NCBI GenBank assembly: GCA_002633275.1
Contig: NWBO01000151.1
Coordinates: 146,445-210,444, forward strand
Origin: Bacteroidales bacterium Phil12
GTDB lineage: Bacteria; Bacteroidota; Bacteroidia; Bacteroidales; P3
Length of the DNA: 64,000 bases
Reading direction: 5' to 3'
Made by a program: the position numbers and the translations under genes. The notes under the pieces are model-generated. The model saw nothing but the letters and a program-made list of their open reading frames with translations, did not search any database and was not told the DNA's origin. This document shows, one piece after another, positions 1 to 8,990 of the stretch. Numbering within the stretch: position 1 is the first letter of the stretch; each line of letters opens with the position of its first letter.

Positions 1-42
1 AAACACTAATTTACTAATCAGGGACACTGAAAAATTGTTTAG
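1..42. repeat. 21-nt repeat array 1 (2 units, cut by window edge)
   Basis: Two units of the dispersed 21-nt family; the first is a good match (AAACACTAATTTACTAATC), the second is degenerate. The array may continue to the left of the window. Confidence 0.7.
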
Positions 43-133
43 CCTTATTATTTTTACCGCATCATTTCAAGATTGAATATTTATACATAAAGCCTGATTT
101 TTACAAATAAAATAAAAGCCGCTATTTAACGTT

Positions 134-790
134 ATGGTGGTTATGAAAGACTTTAACAACCTAAAAACCGATGACAATTTAACGATTTCGCACTTGCAGT
201 TTTTCCCTTGTGTGAAACAACTTGCGATGTTTGAAAAGAAAGGAAAAGTAAGCATAGATGTTTTTGAGAATTTCCCAAAACAAACTTTTAGAAATCGTGC
301 CACAGTGTTGTCTTCGCAAGGTCTTTTGAACATAATCGTACCTGTCAAAAAGAAAAGTAAAGAAAAGATTTTGACTCGTGATATAGAAATATCTTATAGT
401 GAAAAATGGAATACTGAAGCGTGGCGCACCATTTTTTCTTGCTATGGTAAAAGTCCGTTTTTCATATATTACGCCGATAAAATCAAGGAAATTCTTTTCC
501 AACAACATACTTATTTAATGGATTTGAACTTCCATATCTTTGAATTTTTGAAACAATCCATGCACTTGCACTGCGAATTGTTTTTAACCTCTCATTACAT
601 CGAGCGAAAGCAAGACAATTATCGTGAAGCCTTTTTACCAAAAGACAGAATCAAAGACGGAGAAAATCTTGCATCGTATTACCAATGTTTTGACGATAAA
701 TTCGATTTTCAAACCAATCTTTCGGCTTTGGATTTGTTGTTTAATCTTGGTAACGAGTCGGGAGAATATCTTAGAAATGCAATCCGATAG
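134..790 (+). CDS. WbqC-family protein
   Basis: 218 aa. The N-terminal half carries the pattern of the WbqC-like family (PF08889): an early aromatic stretch HLQFFPCVKQL, then FPKQTFRNRA, a strand with LNIIVPVKK, and the motif EAWRTIFSCYGKSPFFIYY. No signal peptide or membrane segment is visible, so it is probably cytosolic. The biochemical role of the family is not settled; WbqC was first named in an O-antigen cluster. ATG codons at 134 and 143 are both possible starts. The gene converges on the PAP2 gene, and the two 3' ends overlap by 20 nt, which is unusual spacing. The family call rests on motif reading only. Confidence 0.8.
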   Translation: MVVMKDFNNLKTDDNLTISHLQFFPCVKQLAMFEKKGKVSIDVFENFPKQTFRNRATVLSSQGLLNIIVPVKKKSKEKILTRDIEISYSEKWNTEAWRTIFSCYGKSPFFIYYADKIKEILFQQHTYLMDLNFHIFEFLKQSMHLHCELFLTSHYIERKQDNYREAFLPKDRIKDGENLASYYQCFDDKFDFQTNLSALDLLFNLGNESGEYLRNAIR

Positions 791-2066
791 TTGTTCCAAA
801 CGAAAAAGTTGAAAAAGGTTGCGTGTTACTATCTACTTTCAAGATGGTATGATTGTAATCGGCGTAAAGACGCAAGAAAACACGCTCATCAGTCCAAATA
901 TTAGTGAAAATACCAAAAGAATATTGCAGATGAGTTTGCTTTGGCAAGGTCATATAAAACTGAATAGTCTTTTGTGCAACGTAAGATAATCCGACAGCAG
1001 CACGTATTCCCACAAAAATTCTATGAAACACAGGATAAGAAGCCACTAAACCCATTTCGGCAGAAGATATATTGAAAAGAGAATCTTCCGCCCACGTCAA
1101 ATCTTCGTTTTTCAGCCAATAACCATCACTTTTTGTACGAACCGTAAGCCCGATATTAGGATTAAAGAAATAAGCACCCTCAACGCCGAAACTACTTCCC
1201 GAATGAATGGTGTATTTCATATTGTTGTTGCCTCGCTGCGGGTAATCGTTCAAAGGAACGTTATATGAAAAATAAAGATTTGCATAATGAGGTTTTTCTT
1301 TTAAGAAATCTTCTTTTGAAACAGTGAAAGAATTGTGTGTTTTATTATTAAACCACCAATCTGTCAAGTCATACGAAATTTCTGTTGCCAATACACCGAT
1401 ACTTGCACCCGCCATAACATCGTGCATCCAGTGTCTGTTGTTCATAACACGCGAAATTCCGACTAAGGTTGCCGCACTAAAACCGGCAATACTTATCCAC
1501 GGATATTGGTCTTTGTATTCCTTACTCAAAATAGTCGCTCCGACAAAAGCAAAAGCCGTATGACCGGAGGGAAAAGACTTAAAACCTCCCCAATCGGGTC
1601 TTAACTCGGAGTAATTATTCTTAACAATCATCACAGTCGATAATTCCAAAGCGTAAGATAACAAAACGCTTGCATTAAATTGCTTCCAAGAAGAATGACC
1701 ATTAAGCCCAAAAGATTTTAATGCGTAAGCAAAAGCCAAAGGAGAGAACTGCAAATAATCGTCATAGTGATAACGAAAATTCGGTATTGAACCGTTACGA
1801 ATTTGTCTGAAATTAATATCTTTATTCTTATACAAAAGAGTATTTAATGCCAAAGGGACGGCAACGTATGTGGATTGGAATATTGGGGAAGCAAAAAAGG
1901 AATTAATTTTATCTGTGTTCGATTTTTCTTTGTGTTGTAAGGAATCAAAAACGAGAGATGTTTCTTTGTCATTTGCTTTAATCGGAACAGCATAACAAAG
2001 AAGCAAAAAAAGAAAGACTGCACAAAAAACATTGCTTATATTTATATGTGCAGTCTTTTCATTCAT
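771..2066 (-). CDS. PAP2-superfamily phosphatase with C-terminal barrel-like region
   Basis: 431 aa. A signal peptide or anchor spans about residues 9-31. The phosphatidic-acid-phosphatase signature is complete: K149-x6-RP157, PSGH at 166-169, and SR205-206 followed by H212 and D216. The roughly 190 residues after it alternate polar and aromatic residues and end in phenylalanine (TTIGLHF), as outer-membrane barrels do. The likely product therefore removes phosphate from lipid or isoprenoid phosphates on the periplasmic side, with a barrel fused to it. I chose the ATG at 2066 because upstream in-frame codons overlap the preceding gene; this start leaves 7 nt after the DUF3127 stop, so the two form an operon. 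Substrate unknown. Confidence 0.85.
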   Translation of the reverse strand: MNEKTAHINISNVFCAVFLFLLLCYAVPIKANDKETSLVFDSLQHKEKSNTDKINSFFASPIFQSTYVAVPLALNTLLYKNKDINFRQIRNGSIPNFRYHYDDYLQFSPLAFAYALKSFGLNGHSSWKQFNASVLLSYALELSTVMIVKNNYSELRPDWGGFKSFPSGHTAFAFVGATILSKEYKDQYPWISIAGFSAATLVGISRVMNNRHWMHDVMAGASIGVLATEISYDLTDWWFNNKTHNSFTVSKEDFLKEKPHYANLYFSYNVPLNDYPQRGNNNMKYTIHSGSSFGVEGAYFFNPNIGLTVRTKSDGYWLKNEDLTWAEDSLFNISSAEMGLVASYPVFHRIFVGIRAAVGLSYVAQKTIQFYMTLPKQTHLQYSFGIFTNIWTDERVFLRLYADYNHTILKVDSNTQPFSTFSFGTTIGLHF

Positions 2067-2073
2067 CGATATA

Positions 2074-2574
2074 TTAGAATGGTAAATCGTCCGAATCTTC
2101 CGCAGGAATTTCATTTTCTATCGTGCCGTTCGTAGGTTGATTGCTAATAGGCGGCTGTTGATATGTAGGTTGAGGCTGTGGAGCAGGCTGTTGCATTTGA
2201 GTTGGTTGGGAAGCGTATGGTTGTTGTGAAAACTGAGGTTGCCCCATAGGCTGTTGAGCGTATGGTTGTGAGTATTGAGGGTATGGTTGTTGCGGTGTAG
2301 CAGAAGCAAATGTGGCAAAATCGTTGCAACGACAATCAGTATACCAACGTTCGTTATATTCTCTTGATTCGATAGTGAATGTTATTTTTACGGTTGTACC
2401 CAAAGGCAGATTTTTCAATGCAGTCAATCTATCTTCGCCCCATACCGAAAACGCTATCTTACGAGGAAACTGTTCCTCTGTATCTATCACAAATCCGCCT
2501 CTTGCCCATGGTCCTCTTGCTGACTCTCCTCTTGTTTCGGGCAATAACAAAATTAATTTTCCTATTATTTCCAT
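2074..2574 (-). CDS. DUF3127 protein with SSB-like acidic C-terminal tip
   Basis: 166 aa. Residues 1-90 resemble DUF3127 (PF11325), a small beta-rich domain read as an OB fold: MEIIGKLILLLPE, then FVIDTEEQFPRKIAFSVWG, then GTTVKITFTIESREY. Residues 95-150 form a low-complexity Pro/Gln/Tyr linker with repeated QPYAQQP-like blocks. The last residues are EDSDDLPF, which copies the acidic tip of bacterial SSB (DDDLPF) that recruits repair and replication proteins. By analogy this is a single-stranded DNA binding or SSB-partner protein; that is inference. It is the first gene of a two-gene operon with the PAP2 gene. Confidence 0.8.
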   Translation of the reverse strand: MEIIGKLILLLPETRGESARGPWARGGFVIDTEEQFPRKIAFSVWGEDRLTALKNLPLGTTVKITFTIESREYNERWYTDCRCNDFATFASATPQQPYPQYSQPYAQQPMGQPQFSQQPYASQPTQMQQPAPQPQPTYQQPPISNQPTNGTIENEIPAEDSDDLPF

Positions 2575-2639
2575 TTTATTTTTTGTTTTTATCTTTATAC
2601 TACACTATCTACCCTTGTAAATAATGTGTGATTTGAGAG

Positions 2640-2702
2640 AATTAGTGTTTAACACTAATTTGCCGATGTTTAACATTATTTTATCAGTGTTAAACACTAA
2701 TT
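2640..2702. repeat. 21-nt repeat array 2, perfect 17-bp inverted arms
   Basis: Three units. Arms 2640-2656 (AATTAGTGTTTAACACT) and 2686-2702 are exact reverse complements around a 29-nt spacer that is itself one full unit plus part of another. It lies between the DPP5-like gene end and the DUF3127 start. The flank at 2624 carries ATGTGTGAT, seen next to several arrays. Confidence 0.9.
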
Positions 2703-2722
2703 CAGCCAAATCATTATTTATT

Positions 2723-4819
2723 TTATTGCTGTTTAACTTTAAGCCATTTATCCAACCAATCAAAGAAGTTTCTTTGCCAAAGAATACCGTTTTGAGGTTT
2801 CAAAACCCAGTGTGTTTCATCAGGGAAATAAAGATAACGTGCAGGAATACCACGATTAAGTGCGGCATTGTAAGCAGCCATACCCTGAGAAGCTACGATA
2901 CGGAAATCAAATTCGGAGTGAATAACCATAATAGGTGTATCCCACTTATCAACGAACAGATGCGGCGAGTTTGCGTAAGATTTCTTCACCTTTGGGTCTT
3001 TACTCCAATAAGGACCGCCCAAATCCCAATTAACAAACCACATTTCTTCGGTCTCCAAATATTGTTGTTCCAAATTGAACATACCATTGTGGGCAATAAA
3101 AGCCTTAAATCTCTTGTCATGATGTCCGGCAAGCCAATAAACGCTGTAACCTCCGAAACTTGCACCTACTGCTCCCCTATGGTCTTTATCAACATAACTT
3201 TCTTTTGATACTTCATCGATAGCCGTGAAATAATCTCTCATACATTGTCCGCCGTAATCACCGCTGATTTCTTCCAACCACTCTTGACCAAATCCGGGAA
3301 GACCTCTACGATTAGGAGCAACGATGATATAACCGTTGGCAGCCATAATTTGGAAATTCCATCTGTAAGACCAAAACTGAGAAACGGTGCTTTGAGGACC
3401 GCCTTCGCAATAAAGTAATGTAGGATACTTTTTGGTAGAATCAAAATCAGGCGGATAAATCACCCAAGTGTGCAAATCTTTGCCGTCAGTGGCTTTCAAC
3501 CAACGTTCTTCAACCTTACCCCATTTAACCTTGGCCATAAGGTCGTCATTAACGGTGGAAATTTTTGTTTCTTTGCCACTCTTTTCATCAACACTCCATA
3601 TCTCGACAGGATTGGACATACTCATTCTTGTTGCAATCAACTTGTTGTTTGTAGGAATGACGGCAGTGTAATCACATACGGAATTGGTGATTTGTTTAAT
3701 CTCTTTGGTCTGTAAATTCAATTTATAGATATTGTCTTTTGCGTGATAATCCGATACGAAATATATATATTTGTTATCAGAAGAGTATTTCAATCCGTTA
3801 GCATTTTGATCGAAATCTTCTGTCATATAAGTAACTTGCTTTGTTGCGAAACCATAAACCATAAGACGGATTTTGTCTGCCTCATAGCCGTCTCTTTCCA
3901 TACTTTCCCACGCAATGGTTTTGCCGTCATTGGAGAAAACAGGATTTTGGTCGTAACCCATCATTCCTTGTGAGATATTCTCGGTTGTTTGCTTCTCCAA
4001 ATCATAGATAAATATGTCGCTGTTGGTCGAATAAGCATATTCCTTGCCGACTTTCTTTCTGCAAGTGTAAGCAATTCTCTTACCGTCATTACTCCAAGCG
4101 ATTTGCTCCATACCACCCCACGGACGCATAGGACTTTCAAACTCCGTACCGTCCAAAAGATTGATACCCTCTTTTACTTTTGAACCGTCAAATTCTGCAA
4201 CAAACGGTTGAGGGATATTATCTACCCAATTGTCCCAATGTCTGTACGCAAGGTCATCATTAATTCTGCCGGTAGTTTTGTCCAAGCCTTCTTTCAAATA
4301 AGCATATTTATCTTTCTTTGCCAAAGCTCTCACATAAACTATATGTTTGCCGTCAGGAGCGTAAGAAAATCCCTCCAAATCGCCTTCTTTGAAGTCCGAA
4401 ATTTTCTTTCTTGACGTTCCGTCCAAATTCATTTCGTAAATATTTACGTCATCTGCGTCAGCATAAATAAAACCTATCTTATCGCCTTTCGGATTGAAGA
4501 TAACATTAAACTCACTATTCTTTGTCTGAGTCAGTTGTTTAACATTACCACCGTCAGAATCCATAATATAAACTTCGGCATTACCTTTGTTTTGTTTTAT
4601 ATCGTAATACGTAACGGTATAAAGCACCTTGCTTCCGTCAGGAGAGACACTAACGTCCCCTATCCTACCAAAAGACCATAAAACCTCAGGAGAAAGCACT
4701 CCGTTCTTAACCTCGATTTGAGGTTTTCCGATAGCATCTTTATCTTTGACGCTCTGCTGTTGGCAACTTGTAAATGCAAGAATTGCAGATAAAGCACCCA
4801 AAATCAACTTTCTATTCAT
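2723..4819 (-). CDS. S9-family dipeptidyl peptidase, DPP5-like lipoprotein
   Basis: 698 aa. The N-terminus MNRKLILGALSAILAFTSC is a lipoprotein signal with a lipobox Cys. Residues of roughly 35-420 form a WD40/TolB-like propeller with SPDGSKVLYT and APDGKHIVYV blades. The C-terminal alpha/beta hydrolase domain holds the triad: Ser554 in GASFGGY, Asp638 in HSEFDFR, His670 in PDETHWV. Length and motifs match dipeptidyl peptidase 5 of periodontal Bacteroidales, a periplasmic enzyme that removes dipeptides for growth on peptides. The open frame extends 104 codons upstream, but those codons translate repeat array 3; the signal peptide and a TAnnTTTG element at 4849-4856 fix the start at 4819. Confidence 0.88.
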   Translation of the reverse strand: MNRKLILGALSAILAFTSCQQQSVKDKDAIGKPQIEVKNGVLSPEVLWSFGRIGDVSVSPDGSKVLYTVTYYDIKQNKGNAEVYIMDSDGGNVKQLTQTKNSEFNVIFNPKGDKIGFIYADADDVNIYEMNLDGTSRKKISDFKEGDLEGFSYAPDGKHIVYVRALAKKDKYAYLKEGLDKTTGRINDDLAYRHWDNWVDNIPQPFVAEFDGSKVKEGINLLDGTEFESPMRPWGGMEQIAWSNDGKRIAYTCRKKVGKEYAYSTNSDIFIYDLEKQTTENISQGMMGYDQNPVFSNDGKTIAWESMERDGYEADKIRLMVYGFATKQVTYMTEDFDQNANGLKYSSDNKYIYFVSDYHAKDNIYKLNLQTKEIKQITNSVCDYTAVIPTNNKLIATRMSMSNPVEIWSVDEKSGKETKISTVNDDLMAKVKWGKVEERWLKATDGKDLHTWVIYPPDFDSTKKYPTLLYCEGGPQSTVSQFWSYRWNFQIMAANGYIIVAPNRRGLPGFGQEWLEEISGDYGGQCMRDYFTAIDEVSKESYVDKDHRGAVGASFGGYSVYWLAGHHDKRFKAFIAHNGMFNLEQQYLETEEMWFVNWDLGGPYWSKDPKVKKSYANSPHLFVDKWDTPIMVIHSEFDFRIVASQGMAAYNAALNRGIPARYLYFPDETHWVLKPQNGILWQRNFFDWLDKWLKVKQQ

Positions 4820-5202
4820 ATCATTTTGTTTTGTTATAATCAGTTTTGCAAAATTACGAAAAAAACAAAGACAAGAAAAATTATTACTGCAAAAAAAACT
4901 TTTCAGCACCGCTTTACCTCGTCTTAAATATTTGATTTCCCCGTAAGGATTTTTAATGTTTAATAAGCATTTTCTAATGTTTAAAACTATTTTACTAATG
5001 TTTAATATTATTTTATCAGTGTTAAACACTAATTTGACAGTATCAGTGAAAAATTTTTGCTTATCAAATATCATTACAGTGAAATTATAAAGCAAGCATA
5101 AAATGTCTCTTATATCTCTACGAAAAAGCAATAACAGAAAATTGTCTTATATAAAAAATTCGCTAAAAAAGGTATTCAAAAAATTTTCTTTTGAAACAAA
5201 TA
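4820..5202. other. Intergenic region, 383 nt
   Basis: Holds the likely -7 element of the peptidase gene (CAAAATTA on the plus strand, 4849-4856), repeat array 3, and about 140 nt of A/T-rich sequence in which I see nothing further. Confidence 0.7.
4955..5059. repeat. 21-nt repeat array 3 (5 units)
   Basis: Five consecutive units in exact 21-nt register starting at 4955, 4976, 4997, 5018 and 5039; the first three begin AATGTTTAA and the fourth AGTGTTAAACACTAATTTG. The third and fourth units nearly match arrays 2 and 15. The fifth is degenerate. Read on the minus strand the array is open and would encode heptads such as VFNTDKI. Confidence 0.9.
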
Positions 5203-6426
5203 TTATATACAATGAAAATAATATTTTTTTACTTCTTTTTTCAAAAAGTTTTCGTCCAATTGGTCGGACGCATTGTGTATTCCCTTAATTTCTCCGTTCT
5301 TGAAAAGAATATTTATCTGTTGGTCGTTAAATGAATACGCACGGTTGTGCATTTCGTCCGTCGTTGTGAAATATGTTTTTATATCTTCCTTTGAAAAACC
5401 CTTATATTTGGGGCGTTCAAACAATGACTGGTAATGTTTTTCCAGCTCTTCGTTCGAGTATTTCTCGTTTTTAACAAAGATTTTGCCTATCTCACGATTT
5501 ACCAAAGAGTACGCAAGAAAAGAAAGTATCTTATCGCTATGATTTGACCACGTTTTGACGGCAGACCATATATCGGTATCGTCCAAAAGAATAAATTTAG
5601 ACAATGCTTCTTCATTATCGATGTTTTGAGGTCCGTTTTCAAGGAAATAATATAAGTTGCGGCTTATCGGGTAATCGATTATATCAAGTCTGTTTTCGTC
5701 TGCCAAAAATTTTGCACGGCGAAGAATATTTCTTAGTAAGCAATCCGCTCCGACAACAGTCTTGTGCATATACACCTGCCAATACATCAATCGGCGGGAT
5801 ATGATAAATTTTTCTATGCTATACACACCCTTTTCGTCTATTACCAGCTCGTCGTTGTGGATAGAGAACATACTCATAATTCTATCCGTTCCGATGACGC
5901 CTTCACTCACACCCGTAAAAAAACTGTCCCTTGTCAGATAATCCAATCTGTCAATATCCACTTGGGAAGAAACCAACTGATGCAGAAACTTCTTCTCGTA
6001 TCTGTCTTCAAAGATTTCGATAACCTCGTTTTCGCAACCGAGTTTTTGCATTATACGTTTGGAAATTTCTTCGTGATGACACGAAAAAAAGAAATGTTCC
6101 AAACAATGAGAAAATGGAGAATGTCCTGTATCGTGAAGTAATATCGCTTTTATTGTTGCTTCATATTCTGCATTAGTTATACAGTAGCCTTTTTCTCTAA
6201 GTCCTTGTAAGGCTTTAATCATTAAGTGCATCGCTCCGATGGAATGAGAAAATCTCGTATGCTCAGCACAAGGATAAACCAAATTGGATAAACCTAATTG
6301 TTTTATTCGTCTCAATCTTTGCACATAAGGACTTTGAATAAGGTTGTATATACTTTCAAAAGGAATATGAATAAATCCATAGACAGGATCGTTGATTATT
6401 TTAAGTTTGTTAGGTGTATTTTCCAT
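5203..6426 (-). CDS. HD-domain phosphohydrolase (SAMHD1/dGTPase-like)
   Basis: 407 aa. The N-terminal 150 residues carry the HD superfamily pattern: IINDPVYGFI, then SPYVQRLRRIKQLGLS, then H-x3-TRFSHSIGAMHL, and the metal-binding HD pair in LLHDTGHSPFSH. A later conserved block contains SQVDIDRLDYLTRDSFFTG. Proteins of this build act on nucleotides or nucleotide-derived substrates in the cytosol; SAMHD1 and dGTPases are the characterised relatives. The true substrate cannot be read from the sequence. It is a single gene, with a terminator hairpin between it and the small secreted protein upstream. Confidence 0.88.
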   Translation of the reverse strand: MENTPNKLKIINDPVYGFIHIPFESIYNLIQSPYVQRLRRIKQLGLSNLVYPCAEHTRFSHSIGAMHLMIKALQGLREKGYCITNAEYEATIKAILLHDTGHSPFSHCLEHFFFSCHHEEISKRIMQKLGCENEVIEIFEDRYEKKFLHQLVSSQVDIDRLDYLTRDSFFTGVSEGVIGTDRIMSMFSIHNDELVIDEKGVYSIEKFIISRRLMYWQVYMHKTVVGADCLLRNILRRAKFLADENRLDIIDYPISRNLYYFLENGPQNIDNEEALSKFILLDDTDIWSAVKTWSNHSDKILSFLAYSLVNREIGKIFVKNEKYSNEELEKHYQSLFERPKYKGFSKEDIKTYFTTTDEMHNRAYSFNDQQINILFKNGEIKGIHNASDQLDENFLKKEVKKYYFHCI

Positions 6427-6446
6427 TTTCTGTTAATTAATATGTA

Positions 6447-6510
6447 CTAAAAATGGTAAATACCGAACCATATCACATATATACATAATATATGGTTCAA
6501 TATTTACCAT
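6447..6510 (-). terminator. Long stem-loop terminator
   Basis: Arms 6453-6473 and 6490-6510 are near-perfect reverse complements (ATGGTAAATA and GAACCATAT blocks with a 2-nt mismatch). On the minus strand the stem is followed by a short T run at 6449-6453, so it probably ends transcription of the gene at 6527-6961. Confidence 0.75.
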
Positions 6511-6526
6511 TAAACGTTTTGATATT

Positions 6527-6961
6527 CTACCAAACGTACTTGACTGAGAATGCCAAACCCTTTGCCCAAAATCCGGAAGACGGAATCAATTGGAAAGAAG
6601 GCATCCAATCCAAAGCAAATGTGAAAGGTATTGCATTAGGATGCCATTCAACGCCCAAAATACCATTGATACCAAGACCAAAACCGGACTCGTCATCGTC
6701 ATCATCCCACATACCTAACGAAGCTCCGAAACCATAATAGACACGAAAGCCGTAGTCAAGTTTTTGTTCCCATTCGTACAAACCTGTTGCACGAAAACCA
6801 CCATTGTGGAAATCTATAACACCTTCCAAAGCATTGTTACCTGTGTATTTTTTGATATTAAGACCGTAGTCCCAACCAAATTTAACACCGACTCCCCAAT
6901 TCTGGGCTTGAAGTCCTACTGCCATCATTACGACAGCGATTAATACAAATAGTTTTTTCAT
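6527..6961 (-). CDS. Small secreted protein, probable outer-membrane barrel
   Basis: 144 aa, not recognised. Residues 1-19 are a signal peptide ending in LQAQ. The rest is Gly- and aromatic-rich with alternating hydrophobic strands (VGVKFGWDYGL, FRVYYGFGASLGMW, LAFSVKYVW) and ends in tryptophan, as short outer-membrane barrels do. A run of five Asp near residue 90 would sit in a loop or turn. A -7 element TAACTTTG reads on the minus strand at 7000-7007. Function unknown; the barrel reading is inference. Confidence 0.65.
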   Translation of the reverse strand: MKKLFVLIAVVMMAVGLQAQNWGVGVKFGWDYGLNIKKYTGNNALEGVIDFHNGGFRATGLYEWEQKLDYGFRVYYGFGASLGMWDDDDDESGFGLGINGILGVEWHPNAIPFTFALDWMPSFQLIPSSGFWAKGLAFSVKYVW

Positions 6962-7178
6962 TTCGATTAAAATTGTTTTAATTACTAATTACCGGTGTGC
7001 AAAGTTATAATATTTTTCACATATAAACGATTTACTCATTTATTTTTCCAAATTATTCCCAAGGGATAGTAGTTTTTTATTTATTAAAATTATTTCAAAA
7101 TATTTTAACGTTTCAATAAAATTATATATTTTTGCAACCTAAATATTAGAATTAATAACCTATTAAAATAGAATTAAA

Positions 7179-7751
7179 ATGAGCTTAAAAGGAACAAAAA
7201 CAGAAAAAAACATTTTAACGTTTTTTGCAGGCGAATCCCAAGCAAAAAATCGTTACACTTTCTTTGCAAAACAAGCAAAAAAAGAAGGTTTTGAACAAAT
7301 TGCAGCCATATTTATGGAGACTGCTTTACAAGAAGAAGAACACGCAAAACTTCTTTTCAAAATGTTGGAAGGCGGTGCTGTTGAAATTACCGCTTCATTC
7401 CCTGCCGGTGTTATAGGCACAACAAAAGAAAATTTGAAAGCTGCTGCCGCTGGCGAAAATGAGGAATGGACAGAAGGATATCCTAACGGTGCAAAAGTCG
7501 CAGACGAAGAAGGTTTCCCTGAAATAGCAAAAAAATTCCGTGCTATCGCAACTGTTGAAAAACGCCACGAAGAAAGATATTTGAAACTTCTTGAAAGAAT
7601 GGAGAAAGACGAAATCTTTTGGAGCGAAGAAGAACAATGCTGGATTTGTCGTAACTGCGGCTTCCGTTACAAAGGAAAAGAAGCTCCTGAACAATGTCCT
7701 TGCTGCGACCACCCTAAGGCTTATTTTGAAAGAGAAGCATCTAATTTCTAA
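7179..7751 (+). CDS. rbr: Rubrerythrin
   Basis: 190 aa, normal length. The first 140 residues are a ferritin-like four-helix bundle with the diiron ligands in [12 protein letters not shown] and [11 protein letters not shown] and a second E-x-x-H in VEKRHEERY. The C-terminal rubredoxin domain has CxxC at 157-160 and CPxC at 173-176 that bind one iron. Rubrerythrin reduces hydrogen peroxide in the cytosol of anaerobes. The gene stands alone: a -7 element TATTTTTG at 7127-7134 precedes it and two hairpins follow. Confidence 0.96.
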   Translation: MSLKGTKTEKNILTFFAGESQAKNRYTFFAKQAKKEGFEQIAAIFMETALQEEEHAKLLFKMLEGGAVEITASFPAGVIGTTKENLKAAAAGENEEWTEGYPNGAKVADEEGFPEIAKKFRAIATVEKRHEERYLKLLERMEKDEIFWSEEEQCWICRNCGFRYKGKEAPEQCPCCDHPKAYFEREASNF

Positions 7752-7761
7752 AATATGACCG

Positions 7762-7800
7762 AAAGACTTCTTGAATATTATATTTAAGAAGTCTTTTTTA
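7762..7800 (+). terminator. Rho-independent terminator of rbr
   Basis: AAGACTTCTT pairs with AAGAAGTCTT around an A/T-rich loop, followed by a T run; it starts about 10 nt after the rbr stop codon. Confidence 0.9.
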
Positions 7801-7816
7801 TTGTAAAAATCATTAA

Positions 7817-7870
7817 TAAAACCATTTGGCATAGCACTTATACATATCAATTTTGCCAAATGGTTTTATT
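7817..7870 (+). terminator. Second hairpin behind rbr
   Basis: AAAACCATTTGGCA pairs exactly with TGCCAAATGGTTTT across a 22-nt loop and is followed by ATTTTTATT. It backs up the first terminator. The 313-nt gap 7752-8064 holds only these two hairpins and a -7 element (TATCTTTG, 7985-7992) for the next gene. Confidence 0.8.
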
Positions 7871-8064
7871 TTTATTCAAAATCTCAAAAAAATTTAATAA
7901 TACCACATAACAAAACAACATTCTTAAACAGCAGAACAAATTTTCCACTATGCCCACGCAATAAACCTTTTAACAAAAAAGTTATATCTTTGCAAAAATT
8001 TATAAAACAACATAATATTTTCTAAGGCAATATTTTTAATAAAAACATATAACTTTTCACTATT

Positions 8065-8739
8065 ATGGAAACAGAAATGATTTGGGATTTTGTACTTCGC
8101 CTTTGCGTGGCTGCCGGTTTGGGCGGTGCAATTGGTTTTGAAAGAGAAATACACGCCAAAGAAGCCGGCATAAAAACACATCTGTTGGTTTCTATGGGTT
8201 CTTGCCTTTTTATGATTTTAAGTATCTACGGTTTTAATGGTCTTTATGGAGCAGAACATAGTTCATTCGACCCCTCACGTATTGCTGCCCAAGTGGTAAC
8301 AGGTATAGGTTTTTTGGGTGCAGGAACAATTATTTTGCGAAAAAACGTTATACGTGGCTTGACCACTGCTGCCGGTTTATGGGTTACTTGTGCCATCGGC
8401 TTAACGTGTGGTTGCAAATTTTATCTTGTTGCAATCATCTCCACCGCATTGGTTTTGATAAGCATATTTCTATCAAATTATTTCTTAAAACGTTTCACCG
8501 AAATTTACACATCCATAACTTTCATTGCAAGCAATCAAGAAGAAATATTGATATTATTCGGCAAACTTAAAAAAGATAATATCATAGTCAAAAACTACAC
8601 CCTCAAAAAAATATTTTACGACAACAAAGAAAAATATGCCGTTACCATAGACATAAAAACCCGCCAAAAAGAGAACAAAACATCTTTTTCTTACCTAACC
8701 AAAGAATTTGAAGGTTTTCAAATAACGGATATTGAATAG
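8065..8739 (+). CDS. MgtC/SapB-family membrane protein
   Basis: 224 aa. The N-terminal 140 residues contain about four to five membrane helices and the MgtC signature: RLCVAAGLGGAIGFERE, then KTHLLVSMGSCLFM, then QVVTGIGFLGAGTI and GLTTAAGLWVTCAIGL. The last 80 residues form a soluble ACT-like domain. MgtC proteins act in the inner membrane and have been linked to growth at low magnesium and to control of ATP synthase, but they do not clearly transport magnesium. It stands alone with its own -7 element and ends at the hairpin of repeat array 4. Confidence 0.92.
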   Translation: METEMIWDFVLRLCVAAGLGGAIGFEREIHAKEAGIKTHLLVSMGSCLFMILSIYGFNGLYGAEHSSFDPSRIAAQVVTGIGFLGAGTIILRKNVIRGLTTAAGLWVTCAIGLTCGCKFYLVAIISTALVLISIFLSNYFLKRFTEIYTSITFIASNQEEILILFGKLKKDNIIVKNYTLKKIFYDNKEKYAVTIDIKTRQKENKTSFSYLTKEFEGFQITDIE

Positions 8740-8871
8740 TCTCAATATAAAATCAACTTACAATCACTATCAATAAGCAAAGTAATAGAAATAAGTTTAG
8801 TGGTATTTATAAAAAATTATACCATATACAATACCAATAAATAGGTATGTGATACAAAGAAATTAATCTCA

Positions 8872-8947
8872 CACACTAAAAAATTAATGTTTAACACTAA
8901 AAAAATAATCAGTGAAACTATTTTACTAATCTCACTGATTATTTTTT
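8872..8947. repeat. 21-nt repeat array 4 forming a bidirectional terminator
   Basis: Units at 8872, 8893 and 8914 plus a partial one. Within it, 8900-8915 (AAAAAATAATCAGTGA) and 8932-8947 are exact reverse complements with a 16-nt loop and a T run on either strand. It lies exactly between the convergent mgtC-like and LuxR-type genes. GTATGTGATA flanks it at 8845. Confidence 0.9.
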
Positions 8948-8990
8948 GCTTTTATTAAAAGGGATTTTTCGTTTATCTATTCGATGGATT

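Noticed and set aside
2624..3208. Plus-strand frame of 194 codons antisense to the peptidase
   Set aside because: Its first part translates repeat array 2 and the rest is the mirror of the peptidase coding sequence.
4955..5059. Repeat arrays as CRISPR
   Set aside because: Units are directly adjacent with a 21-nt period and no unique spacers; no cas genes are in the window.
4820..5131. 104-codon N-terminal extension of the S9 peptidase
   Set aside because: The extension translates repeat array 3 and crosses the -7 element; a lipoprotein signal begins exactly at 4819.
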